Below are positions 22,741 to 34,869 of a stretch of DNA of 64,000 bases, piece after piece. Position 1 is the first letter of the stretch; each line of letters begins with the position of its first letter. The translations under genes were made by a program, and so were the position numbers. The DNA lies in the NCBI GenBank assembly GCA_036768485.1, contig JAVLUZ010000511.1, positions 634,411-698,410 of the forward strand. The letters run 5' to 3'. Below the pieces are notes generated by a model. The model was not told where the DNA came from, made no database searches, and was given only the letters and a program-made list of their open reading frames with translations. Source of the DNA: Mermis nigrescens. Its lineage: Eukaryota; Nematoda; Enoplea; Mermithida; Mermithidae.

Positions 22741-25080
22741 GCAAAAATTCAAAAACTTCACGCAAATATCAAATGTAAGGAACACTAACGCTTTGATTTG
22801 GTAGTAAAATAAATTTGTAGTATAGACTACATATTAACAACAAATGAATAGTGCAAACTTTACACAACTACTAGGTGTAGAGAATACTAACAGTTTACGG
22901 CTTATTAATGTACATGATTACAATAAAGCTGTATATCTTTGTCGACTTCTGTGCACAGTAGTGTGATTGCTGGTTCATTTTAAACCACTTTTGCAGGCAA
23001 TTTACATCAATTAAACGATAGCTCTCCATGTGCAAGATTTTGTGAAACATATTATAAACACGGCTAAGAAAGATTTAACTTTAATGCAACCCATTTTAGA
23101 CAAAATTACATCTCTTCAATGATCTAAGGACACTTGAACATAATTTTTAAATCACTTTAGATTACTTTTGAGGGTAAACAAACTCACTTAATTGATGTCT
23201 CACATATGAATCCTTGAAAATTTCTTGACTTCAGTTACAAAGTCTCTGCAAGTCTATCGAAGTAGGGTTAACACGTAACGTAAACTTTACACAAACACAT
23301 AGCGTAAAGAATATTTTAGTCGGATTCGTAATTTTGATATTGCTCCGATATTTCTTTCAACATTTATGGAAAAATGAGTCTCCATAATGTTTTAAAGACA
23401 ATAAACATTAGGTTTAAACCACTTTGCAATACTGCTGAGTGTAAGCAAGCGCGCCCAATTGACGTATATATTTCATTCCCTGTAAATTTTTATATCTCAG
23501 GAAAAAATTTCGATTTTTGCAATGCTCTAGAACAAAGGCTAACATGCTGTGTAAAAAATTACTCGGATATTATGATCAACATTCATGAAAAAATTATGTC
23601 TCTACAATGGTCTGAGGACATATAAACAATGAATGTAAACTACTTTACATCACTGTTGGATGTAAACAAACGCGCCTACGTGACGTCTCACATTTGATCC
23701 TTTGAAAACTTCTAGGCTCCAAGAAAAAATTAGGTTTCAGGAATGCTCAAAAACGAAGATAAATATATATGTAGTGTAAACTTCATGTAAACACCTAGTG
23801 TAAAGAAGATTTTAGTCAGATTCGTAATTTTGATATTGTTCCGATATTACGATTAATATTTATGAAAAAATTAAGTCTACATAATGTTCTATGGGCAAAC
23901 TAACAATTGGTGTAAACTACTTTACAACACCGTAGAGTGTAAACATATGCGCCAGACTGGCATATCAAATTTGATTCCTGGTCCATTTCTAGACTTGATA
24001 AACGTGTCCCTGACTCGTAACCGGAGAAGCAGGCAGAAAAAACAAGACAGAAACGCATTTAAAACTCCAAATTTTTGACTTTACACTCGCTAAATATTAA
24101 TGTATAGACAATTTGCTTTGACATGCACCCGATATAAAGCACTTTATTTTTATTCTATTAGACTTATCCCGACTTCTGAACGGAGAAAGTGGCGAACAAA
24201 AAACGCAACAAAAACGTATTTTCCATCATTTAGAACACTGTAAACTTTAAAATTCCGTACCGAACTCCCCATTGAGTTTAAAGAAATTCGGTTTGGTACA
24301 ATTTGTAGCTTTTAAATCGTAGTACATTCCTGTGTGCCAAAGTTCTGTTGCAAAAATTATTTGGCATGATTTATTAATCAAACTTCGGAAAAAACGTGTT
24401 TTTTAGCCCATTTTTTACCTCTGATTTCGAACTTTACACCCCGATAAATAACTCAATATTGCGTTTTTTAAATGCGGTTTGCTGCGATGTTTAGCCCCTG
24501 TAAGGCACTTTATTAATGCTGTCTCCGATTTGCACTGACTCATAAGCGGAAAAATTTGGCAGAGAAATCTTAGTTAAAATCCGTTTTTTTACACCATCCA
24601 CTAGAGTGTAAACTTTAAACCCCAGGATCTAACTCACCATAGAGCATAGAAGACTTTGCTTATATGCAGAATGTAGCCCTTGATCCGCTCTACATTTCTG
24701 TCAGAAAACATTTTAAAAACCTCATAACCGGAGTTAGTATCGGACATAGGAAGGTTGAAAACTCGACCAAAAAGTGCTTTTTCACCCCCAGATTTTCGCA
24801 CTCTTTACACTGCCGTTCGATAAATAATGCGAATTTCAAAAAACAAAAAAAGTGTCATCTGTAGAATTCATCCTTCTATTATCTTATTCTGTTCAATCCT
24901 TCGATTCATCAATACTCAGTTGTCCACATGCCGCAGTAAAAAGGTCCCAAAATTTGTCCTATGTTATAACGTTACACAAAAACTTTACACCTTCTTTACA
25001 CAGTCAATTTTGAGTTTCAAGAAAAACAAAAAACACGGGCAGCGAATTTTTTTATTATCTTTCTTTTAAAAAAAACCGCA

Positions 25081-25678
25081 CCTTCCAGAAGTGTCCCGTT
25101 ATAGCTGTAGGGGGTGCCCAGGTGTTGGGGGTACCCAAGTATATTATAGGTACGCGCTAACGCGCTACCTATGATGTACAATGTACGTTGTGTTTGTAAA
25201 AGATATCTTCATCTTCATCTCGACGATTTCTGTGTTTTACCTTTGTCTTTAACTTTATCATTTATAAAAATCTAACGCCATCTTTATCTTTTCAATAGGA
25301 ATTTATATGGCTAAATGCTGGTAGCCTGCATTCAGCAGCGTTATGGAAAAACTACACATACATATATATGCACATCAGACGTAAAGCGAAATGTAGGTTA
25401 GACATGAAATAGGTACATCTAGACGTACATAGCTTGTACCTATTCGAATATAAATGTAAAACGAGAAAAGAAAGATGACTTGCTCTCAGTCAGTATACGT
25501 CGTTTTCAGCATCCAAATGATAATTTTAAAGAAAAAGTATTCAATCTCGTTAGAAAGAGAAGAGGAAGAGGTATTTTGAGAGAAAGAGAAAGAGTATTTG
25601 ATTTTTAGAAAGGGATTAAAAGAATTAGAAATAGCATTTAATGTTTTCCCCGGCCTTATTGATGACGTTTTGTATCTT
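25081..25678. other. Intergenic DNA with purine-rich tract
   Basis: It holds a near-palindrome at about 25147-25172 (TAGGTACGCG ... CGCGCTACCTA) and an AGAAAGAG-rich tract at 25550-25620. No gene was recognised. Confidence 0.4.
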
Positions 25679-26110
25679 TTAACCCTACTTTTACCGAGCT
25701 CTAGATACGTGATCTAGTTGCCTGTTTTTTGCAGTTTACTGTAAGGCCCCATAAATTCTTATGTTGCAAGCTTCTCAGTACCCTCTTTTTTTACTGCAAC
25801 ACATGTTTTATTGAGCAAAAGAAAAGGTATTGACCTATATTCTATTGGAAAAGCTTGATTTCATGATTTTATAACATGTGTTACGGGTGTTGCAGATCGT
25901 ATTTCTTACTAATTTTTGAATGTTCAAATACGTTTTTTTCAATTGGTTTTCAGTTTTGTGCAAACTTAATGACATTTTTGAAATCCTCATGCTCTTGACT
26001 ATCAGAAGTACGTATTTTTATTCATTTTTGATATCTCCTCAATGACTAGATTTTTGATCTAGACCTTGGTAAGTCTAGGGTGCGTGACCCCTTGGTAACA
26101 GGAGGGTTAA
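25679..26110. mobile_element. piggyBac-like MITE, copy 2
   Basis: The second copy of the 19822-20247 element, bounded by TTAA at 25679-25682 and 26107-26110. Its ends CCCTACTTTTACC and GGTAACAGGAGGG are inverted over 13 bp with two mismatches. It encodes no transposase. Confidence 0.87.
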
Positions 26111-27165
26111 AATCAGACGTAAACAAATTGTTTTCAGAAGTTTTAATTTATATTATAAACGTGAAAACTTAATCAAAAAGTAAAAAAATCTCTAGCGTCA
26201 GAATTATCAAAGTTTTTGGATTCAATCGAAATCTAAATCATCAAAGTCATCGTTTATTTCACGAAAACTTGTGCATAGAAATCAACTTTACGCGATCCAG
26301 CGATCAGCTACAAAAATGCTTTCTAGGCAGCTAGCTCTTATACGATTTAGCATATTAAACTTCATATGCTTCGCGCAGCACTCGTGTTTGCTACTTCAAT
26401 TTAGACCACTTTTGTAGTCGACCTATATCAATTCAAGAATTGTGATACCTGTACAAGGTTTCATGAATTTCACTATAGGAACTACTCCTGTAGCGACGCG
26501 ATGAAAATAGATCTTAATGCACCAGGCTACGTGTAATAAACTATATCAAAAAATGCCTTTTGAGATTTTTCAATTTCGTTACGTCAGCAGGTCTTTTCAC
26601 ATTGCACTTTTTAATTTAGTCTTTTATTACTGTATTTATACTTCGTCCTGTTGTTACTTATCCTCTTCTAAAGTTCTCTCTAGGTTTCACCCACTTCACT
26701 TTTCGTTCTCCTTCTTTTGGCCGCGAACTGAGAAGAACAAACACTGCATTGCATGGTACCTGTCACTCCTATAGCGCATCTGAAATCAAACAGCAGAAGA
26801 AAATTTTACCGTCATTACACATCCTTTATAATATGAATTCTGCAAGCTCGAAGGTAAGTTTATTTAACCCTACTTCGTCAATAACTATGAGAATGTTCGG
26901 CATTTTTACGGAATAGTGAAATTCAGGTCCTTATCCAGCTGAATAGGAGGCTCTTTTGACTCCCACTGAAATGAAATATCGAAACGATTTGTTTCTTATA
27001 CGTAGGTAACTCCACTCCCCCTTTCGTTTTTTAGCAAAATGGCAACTCGTGTCGCGCCACATGATTACGACTGTTTGGTCCATGTTTTCGGGCGAATTCT
27101 AGAATAGCTCCATTTTCCAGATTTCAAAAAACAACGTTTTTATGCGATTTCAAGCACGCAGGTAT
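26111..27165. other. Intergenic DNA
   Basis: No feature supported. A single TTAACCCTACTT near 26866 resembles the piggyBac-like end but has no partner that I can find. Confidence 0.4.
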
Positions 27166-27171
27166 CTTTAA

Positions 27172-27280
27172 CATAAAAGTTGAAAAAACAGACGGAAAAG
27201 CCTTTGATTGAAAATGAAAAATTTCAAAAAATTTTATTTCCATACTTTCATTTCCGTCTGTTTTTTCAACTTTTATATTC
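27172..27280. repeat. Perfect 26-bp inverted repeat hairpin
   Basis: AAAGTTGAAAAAACAGACGG and its exact complement CCGTCTGTTTTTTCAACTTT flank a loop of about 55 bp. It is probably the end pair of a small foldback element. Confidence 0.8.
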
Positions 27281-27357
27281 AAAACTCCTACTTGAATTCG
27301 CATTAAAACGCTATTCTCACCTTGATCAAAATTATATTTGAGCTCAGTGCGGCTTCA

Positions 27358-27487
27358 GATTGATGCCAGCGGATGATCTAAGCCTAAGAAAAAGATGGGG
27401 CGAAAATTGCGAAGCGAGCGAAGCGAGCGGAGCAATTTTCGCCCCATTTGTCTCAGGCTTACATCATCCCCTGGCACCAATGTGAAG
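27358..27487. repeat. Foldback repeat with GCGAAGCGAGC loop
   Basis: Arms of about 50 bp (innermost part GGGGCGAAAATTGC against GCAATTTTCGCCCC) enclose a loop made of GAAGCGAGC reiterations. Outer pairing includes 'gatgat.taagcct' and 'tgccag'. Confidence 0.75.
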
Positions 27488-27573
27488 GCACATACTAATC
27501 CTAAGCCTAAAAAATAAATATTAGAAGAGACTTAGGAAGAAAATGACGCTAGCACTAGTGATCGACTGGGCGA

Positions 27574-27660
27574 CTTTTTTGGCCGGGGCCGGGGCGGTAC
27601 CGGGGCTGGAAAAAAATCCCCGGCCCCGGCCGGGGCCGGGGCCGGGGCTGGCCGGGGTCA
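27574..27660. repeat. CCGGGG/GGCCCC low-complexity tract
   Basis: Reiterated CCGGGGC words in both orientations make this the most GC-rich stretch of this neighbourhood. A reading frame crosses it but only reflects the repeat. Confidence 0.85.
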
Positions 27661-27932
27661 GACAAGGAAAATATTATTGCGTGACACATACTTGGGGTGG
27701 GCATAGGAAAAGAAATAATGAGCAACTGCTCCATTCAGTAGTAAATGGCAAGCGCAAAGTTAGGTGCGCCTTTTCATATCAAGTTTTATTACTATTTATG
27801 TCACAAGAAACAAATTTAGTCCAGCGTTTCATTGTCTGAATCATCAATAAAGTCTATGTCGCTGCTATTAGCACACTCTATATCATTTGAATCTTCGCTA
27901 CTGCTACTGCTGCTGTAGCAATTGGATGCAAT

Positions 27933-28160
27933 CACACCTGGGCAATAGCCCATCCCAGCCCGTCCATGGAACGGGCTGGCACAATAGCTGGACGGGTTGT
28001 AGGGTCTATTTGGATGGGCTGATTCTGAAAAAATGTGATAAAACAGTGGAAAATCCAAGAAAATTGCCATTTTAACCTATTTTCAGCCCAACTAAGGACC
28101 AACCAATCTTTGAGAGCCCATAGTTGGACGGGCTGAAGCTTCGGCTATTGCCCAGGTATG
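27933..28160. mobile_element. hAT-like MITE, family E
   Basis: A 228-bp element with inverted ends CACACCTGGGCAATAGCC and GGCTATTGCCCAGGTATG (17 of 18 bases complementary). The flanks are GATGCAAT (27925-27932) and AATGCAAT (28161-28168). The terminal CAYACCTGGGC also occurs in family A. The interior has AGCCCGTCCA inverted repeats. Confidence 0.82.
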
Positions 28161-28210
28161 AATGCAATAGGTAATGGATGTAATAAATGAGACATCACAC
28201 ATTCCCATAA

Positions 28211-31200
28211 GGTGGGAGGGGTATTACCTCCTAAGGTTCCAAGACACAAGTCACTGTCAGACGATTTTTGGTGAAAACCTTTTGAATTTTTTGAACTTAA
28301 TTTTTTTGTATGGCAAAAGTGTTCCTAACTATTAGAATTTCACAAAGTGATACATTATTTTAGAATGTGAGCTAGAGTAAATAGATAAACTTTTACTATA
28401 AAACATGCATGTAATCGCTTAAAATTTTATGAGGGTCCCTCAGTATACAGGTAACGGCTGGAAATCTAGGGTAGGGGTCCCTCGCCATTTTTAGAAGGAG
28501 GGGGTTAGTATCTAGATCAAAAATGGTAAAAACACATAAAAATAGCCAAAAAGCGCAGGTTTTCGCCAAAAAATGGGGGAGGGTGGTCAAATATTTTCTG
28601 ATTTTCAAGGAAGTTCGGGTTTTCAAAGCGTGGATGGGGGGATGGCCCAAATACCCTGTCACATGTATATTTATCGGCCATTTTCAGGGAAGGTGGTAAG
28701 CGGCTCCATTTTTGCAGCCCTTACCCCCCTAAAAATCTTTAAAATGGTAGAATTTGCAATAAGGAATTCTACACCTTTTTTACTGTTTTTGTTCTTCAAA
28801 AATCTTTGTACATGTACAAAGACGGTCCTGAAAAGTCTTTGTACATCAGCAAACATATTCGCTGAATACAAAAAAGACCATGCTTCTAAATGTGATGATT
28901 TGGCCTGAATTTAGTTGATAATATTAGTTCGGCGCGAAGTGCCGAAATTTTTATGAGCTTTTGATGGAATTCACACATAAAACTCGACTGAGAAAGCTAA
29001 AACAACTTGTACTACAAAATCAGAAAAATTACAAAAATTGTAATATGCGAATTAAATCTTGTAATAAGCAACACTGCGCTTAGAATGGAAAAATGTCAAA
29101 TATTCAGAAACCCAAAAATTAGTCAAATACACTGCTAAAGGCCGAAAAACAATGTTCTACCACACTGAAATCGTTACTGTACCATATTAAAGTATACAAA
29201 AATTTGCATATACAAAACAGTGTTTTTTTGTATTAGCCAAAGATTTTTCCCGATGTACAAAAGACTTTTTCAGGACTATCTTTGTACATGTACAAAAGAT
29301 TTTCGGTATTTTTATGAGCTTTTGATGGAATTCTCACATAAAACTCGACTGGAAAAGCTAAAACAACTCGTACTACAAAATCATAAATATTGAAGAAATT
29401 GTAATGTCAATCAAATCTTGTAATAAGCACCACTGCGCTTATAAATCCAACTTAATATCGAGATAAATTAGTCAATTTTATCATTGAAGGGAAAAATGTG
29501 CAAAAATATTAAACAGTACTTATTTTTGCATAAAATTTTTAAAAACAGTAGAAATAGATACACAAGATATTTGAATCTGCGTAAAGATGCCTATATTACA
29601 CAAAGATTGATTTTGGAGTATTTAATGCCCCTTTGAAGCTAAATACAGTATATTAGTGATATTTTGCGCGAAGCGCCAGAAATTTTTGAAATTTCTTAAA
29701 AATACTGAAAAAGGGTTAAAATTAATCATCACTTTGCCCCAGAAAGTATTTCAAAATTGTATAAAGATGTTTCCAAAAATAAAATGCACGAGCCGAAATC
29801 GATTTTTGGCGAAAACCCGCAAATTTTTGGGCATTTTTAGGTGCCTTTTTTGCGATTTGCGGCCAAAAATTTGTCATTTACCCCCCACCCCCATAATGGC
29901 CGAAAACCAGACGTGTAACAGGCACGGTTTTTTTTTGTATTCGGCAAAGATTTTTCCCAATGTACAAAGACTTTTCGGGACCGTCTTTGTACATGTACAA
30001 AGATTTTTGGGAAGACAAAAATTGCAAAAAAGGTCTATAATTCGAAAAAATTTCGGCGCTTCGCGCCGAAATGAGTAATTGTGTGTTCTATATATCTTTA
30101 TAATGGCAGAAATTGCATTTCAAAAGTAAAAATGTCAAATTTTTCGGCGCTTCGCGCCGTTTTAAGACGATTCTTAGTGATTTTTGCCCTTAGAGACCCA
30201 GAAATTAGCTAAAACACACTACGAAAAGTCGAAGAACTCTGTTTTTACGATACTAAAATCGCTGCTGTACCATATTATAGTACCCAAAAATTTTGTGTGT
30301 ACAAAATGTACAAAGATTTTTAGGAAGACAAAAACTGTAAAAAGGTGTAAAATTCCCAAAATTTTCGGCGCTTCGCGCCGAACTGATAAATTATTTGTCC
30401 TATATATCTTTAAAATGGCAGAATTTGCATTTAGAATGGAAAAATGTCAATATTTTTCGGCGCTTCGCGCCGTTTTCAGATAATTTTTAGTAATTTTTAG
30501 CGTCATAAACCCAGAAATTAGCTAAAATACACTACCTGAGATCGAAAACCCTGTTTTACCACACTAAAATCGCTACTGTACTATATTATAGTACACAAAA
30601 ATTTGCATGTGCAAAATGTACAAAGACTTTTGGGGACCATCTTTGTACATGTACAAACGGACCTCGTACGAAAAAAAACACTGGTAACAGGGTGCTCTGG
30701 GGAACTAGGTTGGACGTCCTGCCTAGAGCCCCTCAACGTCAGAAAATTTTGACCCACCCTCCCCCATTTTTGGCGAAAACTTGCGCTTTTTGGCTATTTT
30801 TAGATGTTTCTGCCACTTTTGGCCAAAAATCGGAACCGCTTACCCCTCCCCTAAAAATGACTGAGAAACATAAATGTAACAGGTTGTATGGGTGATTCCC
30901 CACCAACGCTTTTGAGCCCCGCACCAACTTCAAAGTCAGAAAATTTTGACCTTCCTCCACCATTTTTTTGGCGAAAACTTGTGTTTTTTGGCTATTCTTA
31001 GGTGTTTTTGCCATTTTTGGCCTAAAATCGGAGTCGCAAACCTCCCCCTTCTTCTAAAAATGGCCAGGGACCCCCACCCGAAATTTGCAGCCGTTACACG
31101 TATGCCGAGGACATCCTCTTCCAAAATTTTGAGCTGTTACATGCATGTTTTATAGAAATAGTTTGTCTATTCACTCTTGCTTTCATTCCAAAATACTGCA

Positions 31201-31338
31201 CTTCATGAAATTCTAATAGTTAAGTGCACTTTTTCCATAGTAGAAACTAAGCTCAACAAATTCAAAAGGTTTTCACCAAATATAGTCTGTTAGTGACTTG
31301 AGTCTTGGACCCTAAGGGTGTAATACCCCCTCACCCCC
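28211..31338. mobile_element. 3.1-kb foldback element F2
   Basis: The two ends are long inverted copies of each other. 28211-28520 pairs with about 31040-31338: GGTGGGAGGGGTATTAC against GTAATACCCCCTCACCCCC, CCAAGACACAAGTCACT against AGTGACTTGAGTCTTGG, and ACATGCATGT in both. The interior is built from repeated modules. Two near-direct copies begin at 28948 and 29308 ('tttttatgagcttttgatgg'). TTTGTACATGTACAAA occurs at 28805, 29281, 29986 and 30642. CGGCGCTTCGCGCCG occurs at 30054, 30145, 30366 and 30458. No transposase was found. Confidence 0.75.
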
Positions 31339-33395
31339 ACTGTTTTCTTTTTTTGTGCAAAAAACTTTGATTTTTTTGTACAATCGAAAATCGGCCATAA
31401 ACTGCCTATACTTTATGAACAAAGATGTACAAAGATGGCTCAAAAATCTTTGTACCAGCCTCAAAATCTTTGTCCCGTACAAAAATAAAAAACAGTGCTG
31501 GGAATGTGTGCTGCCAAAAAACTGTTATTCGTGAAGTTTAATTTGATAGAAACCAAGTTTTATTACGACTAAAGAAGCAGTGTTTAGCATTTTATACGAT
31601 ATCATTTGGCAGTCGTTTTGTGAAATAAAAAGATTAAAAATTCACGTTAATCGATTGAAATAAACCACTTAATTACACAGCCATTAATGTGCACTTGATA
31701 ACTACATGAAATTCAGCGTTTCAGGGTCGAGCAAACTGAAAACGGCGCAAAAAGCTGAAAATTTTTGAATCTTTAACATACAATTGTGGGATTTTAGAGC
31801 TTAAAAATACCTGAATAAACCCGAATAAAATCCATAAACATTCGGGTTCGGATTCGGGTAGTTATGATAATTTTATTCGGGTTCGGGTTCGGGTAGTCAA
31901 GTTCACTTTATTCGGGTTCGGGTTCGGGTTCGGGTCCTGAATTTTGTTCGGGTACCCGAGTATTCGGCTTCGGGTTCGGGTACCCGTTGCATCCCTATTA
32001 ATCAGTATAGTCAAGGCCTCTAAAAAAACCACGTTTCATGTTTTTCGCATGTATTCATTGTGCAAGCACCCAGTCTAGAAACTTATATAATCAGAGCAAT
32101 GTCACGTCGATGCTACATCTTTCGCCACTTAGTTTATTTCATAGATCCCTTTAGTCTTGGAGGAAAAATCGATCAAAGTCAATACTAAAAAAAACCAGCA
32201 AATTCCATTCGGGAAGTAAAAACAACCGTGGCAAATAAATAAATCACCCCCCAATGTTATGCGAAGTCCGTGGTTTGCAGTGTAAAATACTTAGTTGATC
32301 GTACATGATCATATTTTTTGAAAAAAAATTCATTTTGTACGATATTTACATTCATTTTATCACATTTATATAAAAATCAATAATTTTTTCTGAATTTTAT
32401 TAAAAGTTCTATAAATTTCACAAATAAAGTCTTAAAGTGATAAAAACAACTCTAGGTAAGTCTCTTCTACATCCTCTGCAAGAAATCAGTGCAAAATTAT
32501 GCAGCTTGATGAAAAATATTTTCGTTGCCATGGCAACATATACTTAGCATTGGTCTTTTTTAGTTTACACTGGTTTTTTAGGTTACAATCGAAATTTTTT
32601 GGCAGTTTTTGGGGTGATTCCAATTTTTTTGAAAAATAAATATTAGGCATTATGTAAGGTGCTACGAGGCACATTCCTGCCAGGTTTTGTAAAAATTGGC
32701 GCTGGTTTTTTAGGTTACAACAGGTTTTTTTAGGTTTGACTTTGAAGGTATACTGTAGCTATGTGGATGACATAGGATAACTAACTTTTTCCTGACATTA
32801 GTCTGCAAGGAGCCTAACGTGAAAACATAGAAGAGTCCAGCAAATATGAATATGGGTAGAAATACTGATTTTCAAAAATGCTTTAAAAAAATCATAAAAA
32901 CGGCAATTTTTAGGAACTTTTCGACAAGTTTATATCTAAAGTTTCTGAATGATCCGGAAAGAGATCAGGGTTCAGTCGTAATCCTCACGACATAGCTTTT
33001 CGCCAGTCTAATATCATCAGTCATCTCCTTTTGGTTATGGAAAAAGGTGTGGTTTTGTTTTAGGTTTCAAATCGACTGGTTTTTTTCGAGGCCAGCACTA
33101 TACAAAAAGGCTATATGCATAGCTATGTTTGTGGGATCAAAATGGCTATTTATTCGCCGAAAATGCTCAAAAACAATGGTTTTAAAGCAATACCATCTTT
33201 TTTCTCTGTAGAACCGTTTTTACGAAGCGCTCATATGGCTATCTACCACACATGCACACTGGGGGTTTGGGGTATCTACCCTACCACAACTTTTGAAGGC
33301 ATATCATCCCCCTCAGGCCGTTGCGGGACAAACCTGTTACCCGAACTATGAAAAGGCGTTAAATCAAATTTAACACTATAGTTTCACAGGTACAT
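31339..33395. other. Intergenic DNA with a CGGGTT-rich tract
   Basis: 31845-31995 is rich in TTCGGG hexamers interspersed with AT-rich spacers. 32570-32740 has reiterated 'ggttttttaggttacaa'. Otherwise nothing was recognised. Confidence 0.5.
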
Positions 33396-33599
33396 GTGCT
33401 AATTTTTCGAGCAAGAGCCAATCAAATTCATTCATCCAGGCAATTTTCTTCCGTTATCTTGTATATTTTTGATGTTGCAGGTCATTTAATCGCCCTTATC
33501 GTTAGGTACTGTCTTCATGCAAATTTAAGCATAAATGTTCATGAAGAATGCAATAAAATGGATAAATATTTGAGTATAAGTATAAAAGTATACGTGTTC

Positions 33600-33866
33600 T
33601 AGCTGTATGGCTAGTTAAATTGGTGAAACTCGCCGACATTCTGGGAATTGCAGAGCATACTGGCATCTTATTTGCTACAGGAAAGCTAATTCAGGGTGCT
33701 AGCTTATCTGCTATTCGCGAACATACCGCAAATAGCAATCATCCAATTACATCAGATTGCTTCAAGGTTATCAATCGAGCATCCAACTCTGTTGATCTTT
33801 TAATCAAGGAGTCATCATACATTTAATAACAATGTTTCATCATATCCTTTAAATTTGTTTTAATTT
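33600..33866 (+). pseudogene. Penelope-like element GIY-YIG domain, C-terminal remnant
   Basis: The frame reads AEHTGILFATGKLI, then SAIREHTANSNHPI, FKVINRASN and LLIKES. This is the C-terminal signature of reverse transcriptases that end in a GIY-YIG endonuclease (Penelope-like elements). In that family the domain nicks target DNA. A stop follows LLIKESSYI, and the usual terminal motif (NNVSSYPLNLF) continues in another frame up to 33866. No reverse transcriptase core was found upstream, consistent with 5' truncation. The retained part is short, so the family assignment is good but the subfamily is unknown. Confidence 0.7.
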
Positions 33867-34010
33867 ACCAACATCCCACCTTTTTCATTTTCTCCAAGTT
33901 TAAAATCTTTTATAATTCTCTTCATAATGTAATGGCAGGTTTAAACTTTAAGTTTGTTTTGGTTTACAACTCTCGCTCAGCAAGCTCATTTTCCAAAAAT
34001 GGATTAAGTA
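33867..34010 (+). repeat. 3' untranslated part of the Penelope-like remnant
   Basis: It directly follows the GIY-YIG remnant and is repeated in inverted orientation at 22590-22740. Confidence 0.6.
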
Positions 34011-34609
34011 TTAAAATTTGTCAAAATTTAACATTAAATATGTAAAAACTACCAATTTTTGGTTTTCGCTCCCCCTGAAAGTTTGACCTTGCGCACCTAT
34101 GGCCAGTTTATTTAAAAAATTAAATTAAGAACTGAATGTATTATTTTTTGCCTTGTGTTTTAAATAGCTGTAGAAACGCCACTATGGCATTTTATATGGT
34201 AGAAAAAACATGTTTATCAGCAGCATTGCCTACTTGATAGATAACATTAATTTTTTTCTGATTTTCCCTAAAAGCCGGCTTAAACGTGAGGTTTTTTTAA
34301 ATTAAATTTTGTTATTCAATATTTTGAATTAGTGGCAGAATTTCGATGGATTTGTAATATTTCATTTCTAATATCGTGTTCCTATTCTTAAGGTATCGGA
34401 AATTTTTCTCACGGCCAGTGCAGCATTCCAGAGGCTGAGCGAATTAAGCCTTCAACTGAATCAGCGTTTGCCCAATGAGTAAGATTATTAGTTTATAAAT
34501 TTTAGGATCAATTTACCGCGTGTATAAAGGAAACGCGCTAAATTTATTGCCAAGCTGACCGTCTATGCAATATGTAAGCAAAATTATATATTGGACATGT
34601 TTGCGATCC
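34011..34609. other. Intergenic DNA
   Basis: Nothing supported. Confidence 0.4.
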
Positions 34610-34617
34610 GTAGCGAG

Positions 34618-34848
34618 CATACCTGGGCGTGGGGTTTGCACCCCCAAATATCTAAATACACCCAGAATTCAATTTTTTGGAATTTTTTTTTGTTTTTTTC
34701 GCATTTTAATGATGCCAATGGAATTGTTCGATGAGAAACGTTAAAAAAATTGTGTTTTTCGCCATTACCACAATTTTTAAGGCCATTTTTTGACCTTTAA
34801 AAAAATCTTGCACCCCTACCCCCAGAACTTTGGTGCCGCCCACCTGTG
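34618..34848 (-). mobile_element. Family A hAT-like MITE
   Basis: A 231-bp copy with ends CATACCTGGGCGTGG and GCCGCCCACCTGTG. The flanks GTAGCGAG (34610-34617) and ATAGCGAG (34849-34856) are an 8-bp duplication with one mismatch. Confidence 0.87.
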
Positions 34849-34869
34849 ATAGCGAGCCGTGTTCTGAAA

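Larger units (their letters stand above)
22089..25080 (+). repeat. TTTACAC-module repeat R2, copy b (with inserts)
   Basis: It is homologous to 3373-4760, including the block 'gcgacgtataggcccctg' / 'gcgatgtttagcccctg' and the GTAAACTTTA cores, and it again follows an F1 element. Modules recur near 22855, 23280, 23640, 23780, 23910, 24430 and 24610. Inserts include a short tandem repeat (22375-22458) and a retroelement 3' fragment (22590-22740). Confidence 0.6.

Noticed and set aside
31845..31995. Telomere-like repeat
   Set aside because: CGGGTT units are irregular, interrupted by AT-rich spacers, and lie inside ordinary repeat DNA.
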